6,881 nt of DNA from Actinomycetes bacterium (lineage in GTDB: Bacteria; Actinomycetota; Actinomycetes; Streptosporangiales; Streptosporangiaceae), in assembly GCA_023425615.1 (NCBI GenBank), contig JAFACJ010000772.1, positions 1 to 6,881 on the forward strand, in the 5' to 3' direction. The translations under genes and the position numbers were made by a program. This document shows positions 1 through 5,525 of this stretch, piece after piece (position 1 is the stretch's first letter; each line of letters starts with the position of its first letter). The notes beneath the pieces were generated by a model that made no database searches, was not told the origin of the DNA, and worked only from the letters and a program-made list of their open reading frames with translations.

Positions 1-1823
1 ATGCCGTGCTGGGCGGTGAGCCGCGCCACCACGAAGAGCCCGAGCCTGTCGCTGTCGGCCAGGTCGAACTCCGGCGGCTCGGAGAGGTTGCGGTTGAGCA
101 GGGCGAGCTGGTCGGAGTACATGCCGATGCCGCGGTCGACGATCTCCACGACGACGCCGTTGGCGACGGCCTCGGCGCGGACGAGGACCTCGGTGGTCGG
201 CGGGGAGAACATGGTGGCGTTCTCGATGAGCTCGGCCAGCAGGTGGATGACGTCGGCGACGACCTCGCCGTCGATCTGGACCGGCGAGGCGACCGCGACG
301 TCGACCCGGGTGTAGTCCTCCACCTCACCGAGCGCGGCGCGCACCACGTCCTCCAGGTCGACCGGGTGGTCCCAGGCGCGGACGGTGGGCGCGCCCGAGA
401 GGATCACCAGGCCCTCGGCGTGGCGGCGCATGCGGGTGGTGAGGTGGTCGAGCTTGAACAGGTTCTCCAGCTCATCGGGGCTGGAGGCGCGGCGCTCCAT
501 CGCGTCCAGGAGCTGGAGCTGGCGCTGCAGCAGCGCCTGGCTGCGCCACGACAGGTTGACGAAGACCTGGCCGACGCTCTTGCGCAGCTTGGACTCGGCG
601 ACCGCCACGTCGACCGCGGTGTGCTGCACGGTGCTGAACGCCTCGGCCACCTCGGAGATCTCCTTGGTGCCGCCGCCGCGGATCGGGGGCGCCTCGGTCG
701 CGGCGTCGACCTCCTCGCCGCGCCGCAGCCGCGACACCACCCAGGGCAGCCGCTCGTGCGCCAGGCTCCGCGCCGCGTTCTGCAGGTCCTTCAGCTCCGA
801 GGAGACGCTCCTGGCGAACCTGACCGACAGCACGGCCGAGAGGATGACGGCGAGCAGACCCAGACCGCCGGCCAGGATGAGCTCGGCGAGGATGCGCCGG
901 CCGATCGGCTCGACCTGCTCGGTGCGCATGATCATGCCGGCCTTGTTGAGCTCGGTGTTCCAGGTGCCGATCAGCGGCTCCATGACCGGCTTCCACTCCT
1001 GGGCGTCGGGGGCGCCGCGGCCGGTGAGCGCCTTGTCCTCCAGGTCCAGGTACTCGTTGAACTGGGGGCTCTCCACGACCTTCGTCATGACCGCCCGCGG
1101 CTTGCCCGACATGCCGTTGTAGCCGAGTTCGAGGAGCGTCCCCCGGCTTCCCGACCACTGGGCGAAGGCGGTGCGGCGGGGAAGGTCGAACCGCGCGCCC
1201 TTGGGGAGGGTGGACACCAGCGCGTACTCGCGCATCATCATGTCCAGCACCCAGGTCATCTGGAGCATCGACTTGGACTGCACCAGGACGTCGATGTCGT
1301 TGACGCTGACCATGTTGGAGAGCAGTTCGCCGAGCCCGTCCGTCATCTTGCTGTAGCCGTTGATGACCTCGACCGGGGTCGCCTGTCCCGCGGTGACCTT
1401 GGCGCGCAGCGTGTCGAGGTCGGCGAAGGAGTCCTGGGTCTGGGCGACCCGCTGCGCGTTCACGTCGCTGAGCCGCGACAGGAAGTCCTTGTTCGAGATC
1501 GCGTCGCGCCAGGCGGAGATGCTCGCGTCCGACTTCGCCTGGATCTGCCGGTAGGCGGTCATCCCCGCGCCACCGCTGCCCGCCACGGCGACCGCCGCCG
1601 CGCGCTCCGCGGCGACGGTCTGCATGACCGTGATGACCGGGGTGCCGAGGTCGTCGTAGGTGGCGGAGAAGTTGAGCCGCTCCAGCGCCGCCGAAAGCGT
1701 CGTGCTCGCCGCGTACATCCACAGACCCGTCAGGGAGACGAGCGGCAGGATCAGCAGTACGGCGATACGCCGCAGGATCGGCCGCCCACGACGGGGTAGG
1801 GAGGGATTTTTGCGCTTGAACAC
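1..1823 (-). CDS. NIT-domain sensor histidine kinase (CvnA-like), 3' end beyond left edge
   Basis: The minus strand is open from GTG 1823 to the left edge, giving 607 residues of N-terminal and central sequence. A basic N-terminus is followed by membrane segment 1 (about residues 20-38), a mostly helical extracytoplasmic region (about 40-305) that fits the nitrate/nitrite-sensing NIT domain, membrane segment 2 (about 311-334) and a HAMP-like linker. Next comes the dimerisation region of this actinobacterial class, with LDHLTTRMRRHAEGL around D459/H460. The ATPase domain shows an N box ELIENA (531-536), a G1 motif DRGIGM starting at D563, and a G2-like RLGLFVVARL just before the edge. No classical H-E/D phosphoacceptor box is evident, as is usual for CvnA-type proteins. 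Such proteins often begin four-gene conservons with roadblock, DUF742 and GTPase partners, which would lie to the left. The upstream sequence offers only a weak GGA as ribosome binding site, and there is no other in-frame start upstream. The actual ligand is unknown. Confidence 0.9.
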   Translation of the reverse strand, partial: MFKRKNPSLPRRGRPILRRIAVLLILPLVSLTGLWMYAASTTLSAALERLNFSATYDDLGTPVITVMQTVAAERAAAVAVAGSGGAGMTAYRQIQAKSDASISAWRDAISNKDFLSRLSDVNAQRVAQTQDSFADLDTLRAKVTAGQATPVEVINGYSKMTDGLGELLSNMVSVNDIDVLVQSKSMLQMTWVLDMMMREYALVSTLPKGARFDLPRRTAFAQWSGSRGTLLELGYNGMSGKPRAVMTKVVESPQFNEYLDLEDKALTGRGAPDAQEWKPVMEPLIGTWNTELNKAGMIMRTEQVEPIGRRILAELILAGGLGLLAVILSAVLSVRFARSVSSELKDLQNAARSLAHERLPWVVSRLRRGEEVDAATEAPPIRGGGTKEISEVAEAFSTVQHTAVDVAVAESKLRKSVGQVFVNLSWRSQALLQRQLQLLDAMERRASSPDELENLFKLDHLTTRMRRHAEGLVILSGAPTVRAWDHPVDLEDVVRAALGEVEDYTRVDVAVASPVQIDGEVVADVIHLLAELIENATMFSPPTTEVLVRAEAVANGVVVEIVDRGIGMYSDQLALLNRNLSEPPEFDLADSDRLGLFVVARLTAQHG

Positions 1824-1870
1824 CAGTTTTTCCGCTCTGTGTTGCGTGCCCAGATCAACCAGGATCGCTC

Positions 1871-1900
1871 ACAGTACTGAGTTACCGGGCGGTTTGGCCA
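1871..1900 (-). promoter_or_regulatory. Possible promoter of the NIT histidine kinase
   Basis: On the minus strand, TGGCCA (1900-1895) and TACTGT (1876-1871) are separated by 18 bp and would give a leader of about 40 nt before the GTG at 1823. The -35 hexamer matches TTGACA at four of six positions and the -10 follows the TAnnnT pattern. The -35 lies within an imperfect hairpin at 1891-1912. This is a weak call made by inspection only. Confidence 0.22.
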
Positions 1901-1912
1901 CCAGCCGAAACC
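1891..1912. repeat. Imperfect inverted repeat upstream of the histidine kinase
   Basis: GGTTTGGC (1891-1898) can pair with GCC and AAACC (1904-1906 and 1908-1912), giving eight base pairs with one bulged G and a five-base loop. It lies about 70-90 bp upstream of the kinase start and overlaps its putative -35 box. It could be an operator; the short stem and the bulge also allow chance. Confidence 0.3.
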
Positions 1913-2211
1913 CTGTCAAAGAGCCACGCCGGGCCCGCCACACGGAGTCATCCACGGCTTGACAGTCCACCTCACCCCGGTGCGGCACGATGTGAATTCC
2001 CGTACCCCTTCCCGAACTGGGGACCGAACAGCAGGTCATGGGCCGTGCCCGAAAACCGGCGGCCGATCGGGGAGAGCGTCCCTCTCGGGAGGGCGCCCGG
2101 CGAACGGCACACCTCCCATCACGAACGCTTTGTTTCCGCCAAATGCATTGATATCGAATAGATAGCCATGAACAGTGTCTTTACTGACACCGCGCGTGAT
2201 AATGATCTTCC

Positions 2212-2652
2212 TCAGCCCAGTTCCTGACGGGCCATCCACACCAGCTCATCGGCACGCTCGTTGTCCGGGTCGCCCGAGTGGCCCTTCACCCAGTGCCAGT
2301 CGACCTCGTGCCGGGCCGCCGCGTCGTCCAGCCTCCGCCACAGGTCGGCGTTCTTCACCGGCTTCCTGTCCGCCGTCCGCCAGCCGTTGCGCTTCCAGTT
2401 CGCCATCCACCGCGTGACGCCCTGACGTACATACTGGCTGTCGGTGTACAGCTCGACCCTCGACGGCCGCTTCAGATGCTCCAGCGCCTCGATCGCCGCG
2501 GTGAGCTCCATCCGGTTGTTCGTCGTGTCGCGCTCACCGCCCCGCAGTTCCTTCCGATGCGCGCCGTAACGCAGCACCGCACCCCAGCCCCCGGGGCCCG
2601 GGTTGGGCGCACACCCTCCATCGGTGTGGATGACGACGGGCGCTTCGTTCAT
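2212..2652 (-). CDS. rnhA: Ribonuclease HI
   Basis: A complete 146-residue RNase HI, close in length to the 155-residue E. coli enzyme, which cuts the RNA strand of RNA:DNA hybrids (R-loops, Okazaki primer remnants) in the cytoplasm using Mg2+. All active-site residues are visible: D11 in [15 protein letters not shown]49 in [11 protein letters not shown]71 in [11 protein letters not shown]125 in [11 protein letters not shown] and D135 in ERADELV, matching E. coli D10/E48/D70/H124/D134. The basic helix region NWKRNGWRT around residues 86-93 corresponds to the substrate-binding handle of the bacterial enzyme. The ATG at 2652 places D11 where expected; a GGGG about eight bases upstream is a modest ribosome binding site. 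The gene is divergent from the EI24-family gene across 92 bp. There is no extra N-terminal hybrid-binding domain and no C-terminal phosphatase fusion like that of some actinobacterial RNase H proteins. Confidence 0.97.
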   Translation of the reverse strand: MNEAPVVIHTDGGCAPNPGPGGWGAVLRYGAHRKELRGGERDTTNNRMELTAAIEALEHLKRPSRVELYTDSQYVRQGVTRWMANWKRNGWRTADRKPVKNADLWRRLDDAAARHEVDWHWVKGHSGDPDNERADELVWMARQELG

Positions 2653-2687
2653 GTACCTGACCCCACTGCGCGACGGCCGAACCGACC

Positions 2688-2700
2688 TGCCATCTTGGCA
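2688..2700. repeat. Perfect inverted repeat TGCCA-N3-TGGCA between rnhA and the EI24 gene
   Basis: Five-base arms (2688-2692 and 2696-2700) are separated by TCT. It sits within the 92 bp divergent intergenic region, just downstream of the putative rnhA -10 box, and could serve as an operator. The matching regulator is unknown. Confidence 0.4.
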
Positions 2701-2728
2701 AACTAATCTTCGCGAAGACGTATGACGA
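2700..2728 (-). promoter_or_regulatory. Putative rnhA promoter
   Basis: On the minus strand TCGTCA (2728-2723) and TAGTTT (2705-2700) are 17 bp apart, the ideal spacing. The -35 matches TTGACA at four of six positions, and the -10 fits the TAGNNT pattern common in actinomycetes. The predicted leader is about 40 nt. The 12 bp palindrome at 2707-2718 lies inside the spacer. On the plus strand, TAATCT (2704-2709) could be the -10 of the divergent EI24 gene, but its -35 is poor. Confidence 0.35.
2707..2718. repeat. 12 bp perfect palindrome TCTTCGCGAAGA, candidate operator
   Basis: A perfect 12 bp palindrome located between the putative -35 and -10 boxes of rnhA, and overlapping the possible -10 of the divergent EI24-family gene. 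That is a typical position for a repressor site controlling divergent genes. It does not match the actinobacterial LexA box that I know. Confidence 0.4.
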
Positions 2729-2744
2729 CGCGGAGGGGCGGACA

Positions 2745-3512
2745 GTGGTCGATGGAGTTCGTTACCTCGGACGGGGAATCGCCTGGGTGGCCAGGCGCCC
2801 GGCGCAGTGGCTGTTCGGGCTGATCCCCGCCCTGCTGACGCTGGTGCTGTTCGCCGGGCTGCTCACCTGGCTGGGCTTCCAACTCGACGACCTCGTCGGG
2901 TGGCTCACCCCGTTCGCCGACGACTGGGCCTCGGGCGCACGCGACACGCTGCGCGTCCTGGCCGGGGTCGCGCTCTTCGGCGCCGCGCTGTTCGTCTCGG
3001 TGCTCGCCTTCACCGCCGTCACGCTCATCATCGGCGAACCGTTCTATGAGGCGCTCGCCGTCCGGGTCGAGGACTCGGTGGGCGGCGCCCCGCCCGAGCC
3101 CGACGAGCCCTTCTGGTACGGCGTCGGCAGGAGCATCCGCGACGGTGCCATCCTCGGCGCCGTCGCCCTCGCCTTCGGCGTGCTGTTCTTCGCGCTCGGG
3201 TTCATCCCCGTCATCGGCCAGACCGTCATCCCCGTCCTGGCGCTCGTGGTCTCCGGCTACTTCCTCACCGGAGAGCTGACCGGCCTCGCGATGGAACGCC
3301 GCGGCCTGCGCCGCGCACAGCGGTTCGCGCTGCTCAAGAGCAGGCGGAGCACCATACTGGCCTTCGGCTCCGCCACCTCGGCGCTGTTCCTCATCCCGCT
3401 CGGCGCCGTGCTCTTCATGCCCGGCGCGGTGGCCGGCGCGACACTCCTGGCCCGCGATCTGTGCGAAGCTGGACCCCTGCCTGACACCTCAAGGACCCCA
3501 AAGGTTGCTTGA
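2745..3512 (+). CDS. EI24 domain (CysZ-like) integral membrane protein
   Basis: A complete 255-residue membrane protein. The GTG start is supported by GGAGGGG (2732-2738), six bases upstream. Hydrophobic stretches at about residues 23-45, 70-97, 136-174 (probably two passes or a re-entrant hairpin) and 203-236 give at least four membrane segments. The motif [13 protein letters not shown] (97-109) after segment 2, and FIPVIGQ (153-159) in segment 3, are typical of the EI24/CysZ family. CysZ in E. coli takes part in sulfate uptake, but most actinobacterial EI24 proteins have no proven function, so transport of sulfate is only a possibility. The next gene encodes a sulfotransferase, which might tempt one to link them by sulfate supply; the AT-rich, promoter-like gap between them argues against a simple operon. 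The N-terminus has no signal peptide, and the last 15 residues are polar and Pro-rich. Confidence 0.88.
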   Translation: MVDGVRYLGRGIAWVARRPAQWLFGLIPALLTLVLFAGLLTWLGFQLDDLVGWLTPFADDWASGARDTLRVLAGVALFGAALFVSVLAFTAVTLIIGEPFYEALAVRVEDSVGGAPPEPDEPFWYGVGRSIRDGAILGAVALAFGVLFFALGFIPVIGQTVIPVLALVVSGYFLTGELTGLAMERRGLRRAQRFALLKSRRSTILAFGSATSALFLIPLGAVLFMPGAVAGATLLARDLCEAGPLPDTSRTPKVA

Positions 3513-3547
3513 ATATCAGCTAACAATCCAGAATCTTTAGCTATATT
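3512..3547. repeat. AT-rich bulged hairpin directly after the EI24 stop codon
   Basis: AATAT, a bulged C and AGCTAA (3512-3523) can pair with TTAGCTATATT (3537-3547), giving 11 base pairs around a 13-base loop. The stem begins on the last base of the stop codon. The segment 3511-3550 is only about 33% GC in a very GC-rich genome. It could act as a weak terminator or mRNA end structure, or as an operator, because it overlaps a promoter-like sequence for the sulfotransferase. No T tract follows beyond TTT. Confidence 0.45.
3520..3547 (+). promoter_or_regulatory. Putative promoter of the sulfotransferase gene
   Basis: CTAACA (3520-3525) and TATATT (3542-3547) are separated by 16 bp. TATATT matches the consensus TATAAT at five of six positions, and the -35 matches at four of six. 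Transcription would begin near 3554, some 50 nt before the ATG. Both hexamers lie in the arms of the AT-rich inverted repeat. Confidence 0.35.
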
Positions 3548-3578
3548 TCATGATCTCCCGGTACGGTCTCTGGGAGGT

Positions 3579-3618
3579 AGGAGGAGTCGACCTCGGGATG
3601 AAGGATGCAAGACGCTAA
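3579..3618 (+). promoter_or_regulatory. Strong ribosome binding site and six-codon micro-ORF overlapping the sulfotransferase start
   Basis: AGGAGGAG (3579-3586) is the best Shine-Dalgarno sequence in the window. It lies 11 bases before an ATG at 3598 that opens a micro-ORF (MKDARR, stop TAA 3616-3618), but 18 bases before the sulfotransferase ATG at 3605, which is in another reading frame. A TGA at 3599-3601 closes the sulfotransferase frame upstream, so its start cannot be moved up. The next in-frame candidate, GTG 3629, has no ribosome binding site. The micro-ORF may be a leader peptide or only an incidental ATG. Confidence 0.35.
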
Positions 3619-4453
3619 GCGCACGCGCGTGATCAAGAAGGCCATCCGGCGCAGGGGGGCACACCTGCTCGAGGCCGTCCGGCCGCCGGGGGTGGCGCTC
3701 AAGCGGAGAGCGGCTCTCCCCGACCGGTCCGCCACTCGCCTCGTCGCTTCGCCGGTCTTCGTCCTGTCATCGGTACGGTCGGGGTCGACCCTCCTGCGTG
3801 TGCTGCTGAACAGCCACTCGCGCATCCGCGCGCCGCACGAGCTGCATCTGCGCACCCTCAAGGTGGAGCCGAGCCGCAAGTACTCGGCCGACATCATGGA
3901 GGCGGTCGGGCTCAGCCTCACCGAGCTGGAGCATCTGCTGTGGGACCGGGTGCTCCACCACGAACTGCTGCGCAGCCAGAAGTCCATCATCGTCGACAAG
4001 ACGCCGTCGAACGCGCTGCAGTGGCAGCGCATCTCCTCGGCCTGGCCCGAGGCCCGCTACATCTTCCTCCAGCGCCACCCCGCCTCCGTCGTCGAGTCGG
4101 TCATGAACCGCCGCAAGAAGGACCAGGAGTACGACGCCGTCGTCAAGGAGGTCCTCGACTACGTGACGGGCGTCGAGACCGCGCGCCAGAGCCTGGAGGG
4201 CATCACCGTCCGCTACGAGGACCTGACCGCCGACCCGGCCGCGGTGACCGAGCGGATCTGCGCCTACCTCGGTGTGCCGTGGGAGTCCTCGATGCTGGAC
4301 TACGGCGCCCATGACCACGGGCCGATCAAGCCGATCTTCGGCGACTGGAGCGCCAACATCAAGTCCGGCCAGGTCCAGCCAGCCCGCCCGCTGCCCCGCT
4401 TCGAGGACGTGCCCGAGGACCTCCGCGAGATCACCCGTCTCTGGGGGTACTGA
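3605..4453 (+). CDS. PAPS-dependent sulfotransferase family protein
   Basis: A complete 282-residue soluble protein of the bacterial sulfotransferase superfamily, which moves a sulfuryl group from PAPS to a hydroxyl or amine on a small molecule, lipid or glycan. The first ~50 residues are basic and probably outside the catalytic fold. The 5'-phosphosulfate loop is SVRSGSTLLRVLLNSH (56-71). DKTP (131-134) is a conserved family motif. The 3'-phosphate-binding segment is IFLQRHPASVVES (153-165), with R157 and S161/S165 as likely ligands. VRYEDLTADP (202-211) and GDWSANIKSG (246-255) are also typical of the group. The acceptor cannot be read from sequence. No biosynthetic cluster, carrier protein or PAPS-synthesis gene flanks it. 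The start at 3605 is forced by the upstream stop in the same frame. The first ~60 codons carry more A/T-ending codons than the rest. Confidence 0.9.
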   Translation: MQDAKRTRVIKKAIRRRGAHLLEAVRPPGVALKRRAALPDRSATRLVASPVFVLSSVRSGSTLLRVLLNSHSRIRAPHELHLRTLKVEPSRKYSADIMEAVGLSLTELEHLLWDRVLHHELLRSQKSIIVDKTPSNALQWQRISSAWPEARYIFLQRHPASVVESVMNRRKKDQEYDAVVKEVLDYVTGVETARQSLEGITVRYEDLTADPAAVTERICAYLGVPWESSMLDYGAHDHGPIKPIFGDWSANIKSGQVQPARPLPRFEDVPEDLREITRLWGY

Positions 4454-4485
4454 GCCACGTCCGCGGTCTCGCCTTTCGTGACCTT

Positions 4486-4499
4486 CCACGGGCCCGTGG
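4486..4499. terminator. 14 bp GC-rich palindrome after the sulfotransferase gene, possible terminator
   Basis: CCACGGGCCCGTGG is a perfect palindrome 33 bp after the sulfotransferase stop; in RNA it would form a five-pair stem with a GGCC loop, possibly extended by a U-G and a U-A pair. No T-rich tail follows, so it would be a tail-less terminator of the kind proposed for actinomycetes. It could equally be an operator, since it lies about 40 bp before the dehydratase start. Confidence 0.35.
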
Positions 4500-4538
4500 G
4501 ATGGTTGTCCGACGAAGCACGGTGGTAGGACAAAAGGT

Positions 4539-5462
4539 GTGGACGCTCAGAAGATCGGCTACGGCGATGTCGAGTCCGCCGCACGGCGGATCGGCCCGGG
4601 GATCAGGAAGGCGACGGTCGCGCCCGCCGGGGGCGGGGTGTGGCTGGCACTGGAGTTCATGCAGCACACCGGCTCCTTCAAGGCGCGGGGCGCGCTGAAC
4701 CTGCTGCTGGCGCACCGCGAGGCGGGGACGCTGCCCGAAGCCGGCGTCACCATCGCCAGCGGAGGCAACGCCGGGCTGGCGTGCGCCTGGGCGGCGAGCC
4801 GGTTCAAGGTGCCGGCCACCGTCTTCCTGCCCGAGACCGCGCCACCGGTGAAGGTCACCCGGCTGCGCGGCTACGGCGCGGACGTCCGGCTCACCGGCTC
4901 CCAGTACGCGGACGCGCTCACCGCCTGCGAGGAGTTCGCCGCCGCGTCCGGGGCGCTGGCCTCGCACGCCTACGACGACCCGCTCATCGCCGCGGGCGCC
5001 GGAACGCTCGTCGACGAGATCCGCGCCCGTGTCCCCGAACTCGACACGATCGTCGTCTCCGCCGGAGGCGGCGGGCTGTTCACCGGCGTCGCCACCGCCG
5101 CCGACCACCACGGGCTGCGCACCATCGTCGTGGAGCCCGAGCACTGCCGCGCGCTGCACGCCGCGCTGGAGGCGGGGCGGCCCGTCGACGTCACCGTCGA
5201 CTCCATCGCCGCCGACTCCCTCGGCGCGCGCCGCGCCTCGCAACTGGCGTTGGACACCGCCCGCGCCACCCGCGCCGACAGCCTCCTGGTCACCGACCAG
5301 GAGATCGTCGAGGCGCGGCGCCATCTGTGGGAGCACTACCGGCTGGCCGTCGAGCACTCGGCCGCCACCGCCTTCGCCGCGCTGCCCCGGCTGGGCGGGC
5401 GTCCCGAGCACACCGCCGTGGTGTTGTGCGGCGGTAACACCGATCCCTCGGACCTGGTGTGA
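4539..5462 (+). CDS. PLP-dependent serine/threonine dehydratase
   Basis: A complete 307-residue fold-type II PLP enzyme. By family it deaminates L-threonine to 2-oxobutanoate and/or L-serine to pyruvate, releasing ammonia. The PLP lysine is K48 in TGSFKARGA. SGGNAGLA (74-81) is the substrate-loop motif in the form usual for this actinobacterial subfamily. AGGGGLFTG (175-183) holds the cofactor phosphate. VVEPEH (197-202), DSLGARR (226-232), VEHSAATAFAAL (271-282) and CGGNTDP (297-303) complete the signature. There is no C-terminal ACT regulatory domain, so allosteric control by isoleucine as in biosynthetic IlvA is not expected and a catabolic or house-cleaning role is likelier. GTG 4539 is preceded by AGGA eight bases upstream. 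That site, TAGGAC (4526-4531), also resembles a -10 box at a distance that would allow a leaderless transcript, so promoter and ribosome binding site are hard to tell apart. True substrate preference cannot be read from sequence. Confidence 0.9.
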   Translation: MDAQKIGYGDVESAARRIGPGIRKATVAPAGGGVWLALEFMQHTGSFKARGALNLLLAHREAGTLPEAGVTIASGGNAGLACAWAASRFKVPATVFLPETAPPVKVTRLRGYGADVRLTGSQYADALTACEEFAAASGALASHAYDDPLIAAGAGTLVDEIRARVPELDTIVVSAGGGGLFTGVATAADHHGLRTIVVEPEHCRALHAALEAGRPVDVTVDSIAADSLGARRASQLALDTARATRADSLLVTDQEIVEARRHLWEHYRLAVEHSAATAFAALPRLGGRPEHTAVVLCGGNTDPSDLV

Positions 5463-5490
5463 ACTCCCCGCACTGATCTAGAAACTCACC

Positions 5491-5519
5491 GCGACAACTC
5501 TCAACAAACGGCGTAGCTT
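5491..5519 (+). promoter_or_regulatory. Putative promoter of the HTH-DUF5753 gene, suggesting a leaderless mRNA
   Basis: GCGACA (5491-5496) and TAGCTT (5514-5519) are 17 bp apart. The ATG at 5526 begins six bases after the -10 box, which is where transcription should start, so the message may have no 5' untranslated leader. The AAGGG next to the ATG is too close to act as a normal ribosome binding site. Leaderless genes with a TAnnnT box just before the start codon are common in actinobacteria. Confidence 0.45.
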
Positions 5520-5525
5520 CAAGGG

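Larger units (their letters stand above)
1824..2211. other. Gene-free region between rnhA and the histidine kinase, with AT-rich island
   Basis: This 388 bp stretch separates two minus-strand genes. I see no convincing coding region in it. From 2111 to 2210 the GC content is 45% by count, and 36% in 2141-2190, against roughly 70% in the flanking genes. It holds several small inverted repeats: GTGTC-N6-GACAC (2175-2190), just past the rnhA stop, and CCCTC-N4-GAGGG (2080-2093) next to the palindrome GGGCGCCC (2091-2098). None has a T tract that would make a convincing intrinsic terminator. TTGACA hexamers occur at 1959-1964 (plus) and 1914-1919 (minus), but neither has a good -10 box at normal spacing. 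Confidence 0.6.

Noticed and set aside
6..1799. Long open frame on the plus strand (597 codons) opposite the histidine kinase
   Set aside because: It is a mirror frame produced by the GC-rich codon bias; its product is low-complexity (Arg, Gly, Asp, Leu, Val, Ala) with no recognisable domain, while the minus strand encodes clear NIT-kinase motifs.
1959..1987. TTGACA at 1959-1964 as a plus-strand promoter
   Set aside because: No acceptable -10 box at 16-19 bp and no plus-strand gene downstream before the oppositely oriented rnhA.
2080..2098. CCCTC-N4-GAGGG and GGGCGCCC as an intrinsic terminator for rnhA
   Set aside because: Short competing stems, more than 110 bp after the rnhA stop, and no T tract in either direction.
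2036..2239. 67-codon minus-strand frame overlapping the end of rnhA, through the AT-rich island
   Set aside because: No ribosome binding site, it overlaps the RNase HI 3' end in another frame, and I recognise no family. The stretch DTVHGYLFDINA faintly recalls the C-terminus of beta-carbonic anhydrases, but the resemblance is too short to call a gene remnant.
4610..4790. Dehydratase motif SGGNAG read as a defective SSGNHA motif
   Set aside because: This form, along with VEHxAA and the CGxNTDP ending, is normal in the actinobacterial dehydratase subfamily as I know it, so it is not evidence of lost activity.
4431..5411. Long minus-strand frame opposite the dehydratase
   Set aside because: Shadow of the real PLP enzyme on the plus strand; low-complexity Gly/Val/Arg/Ala product with no motif.
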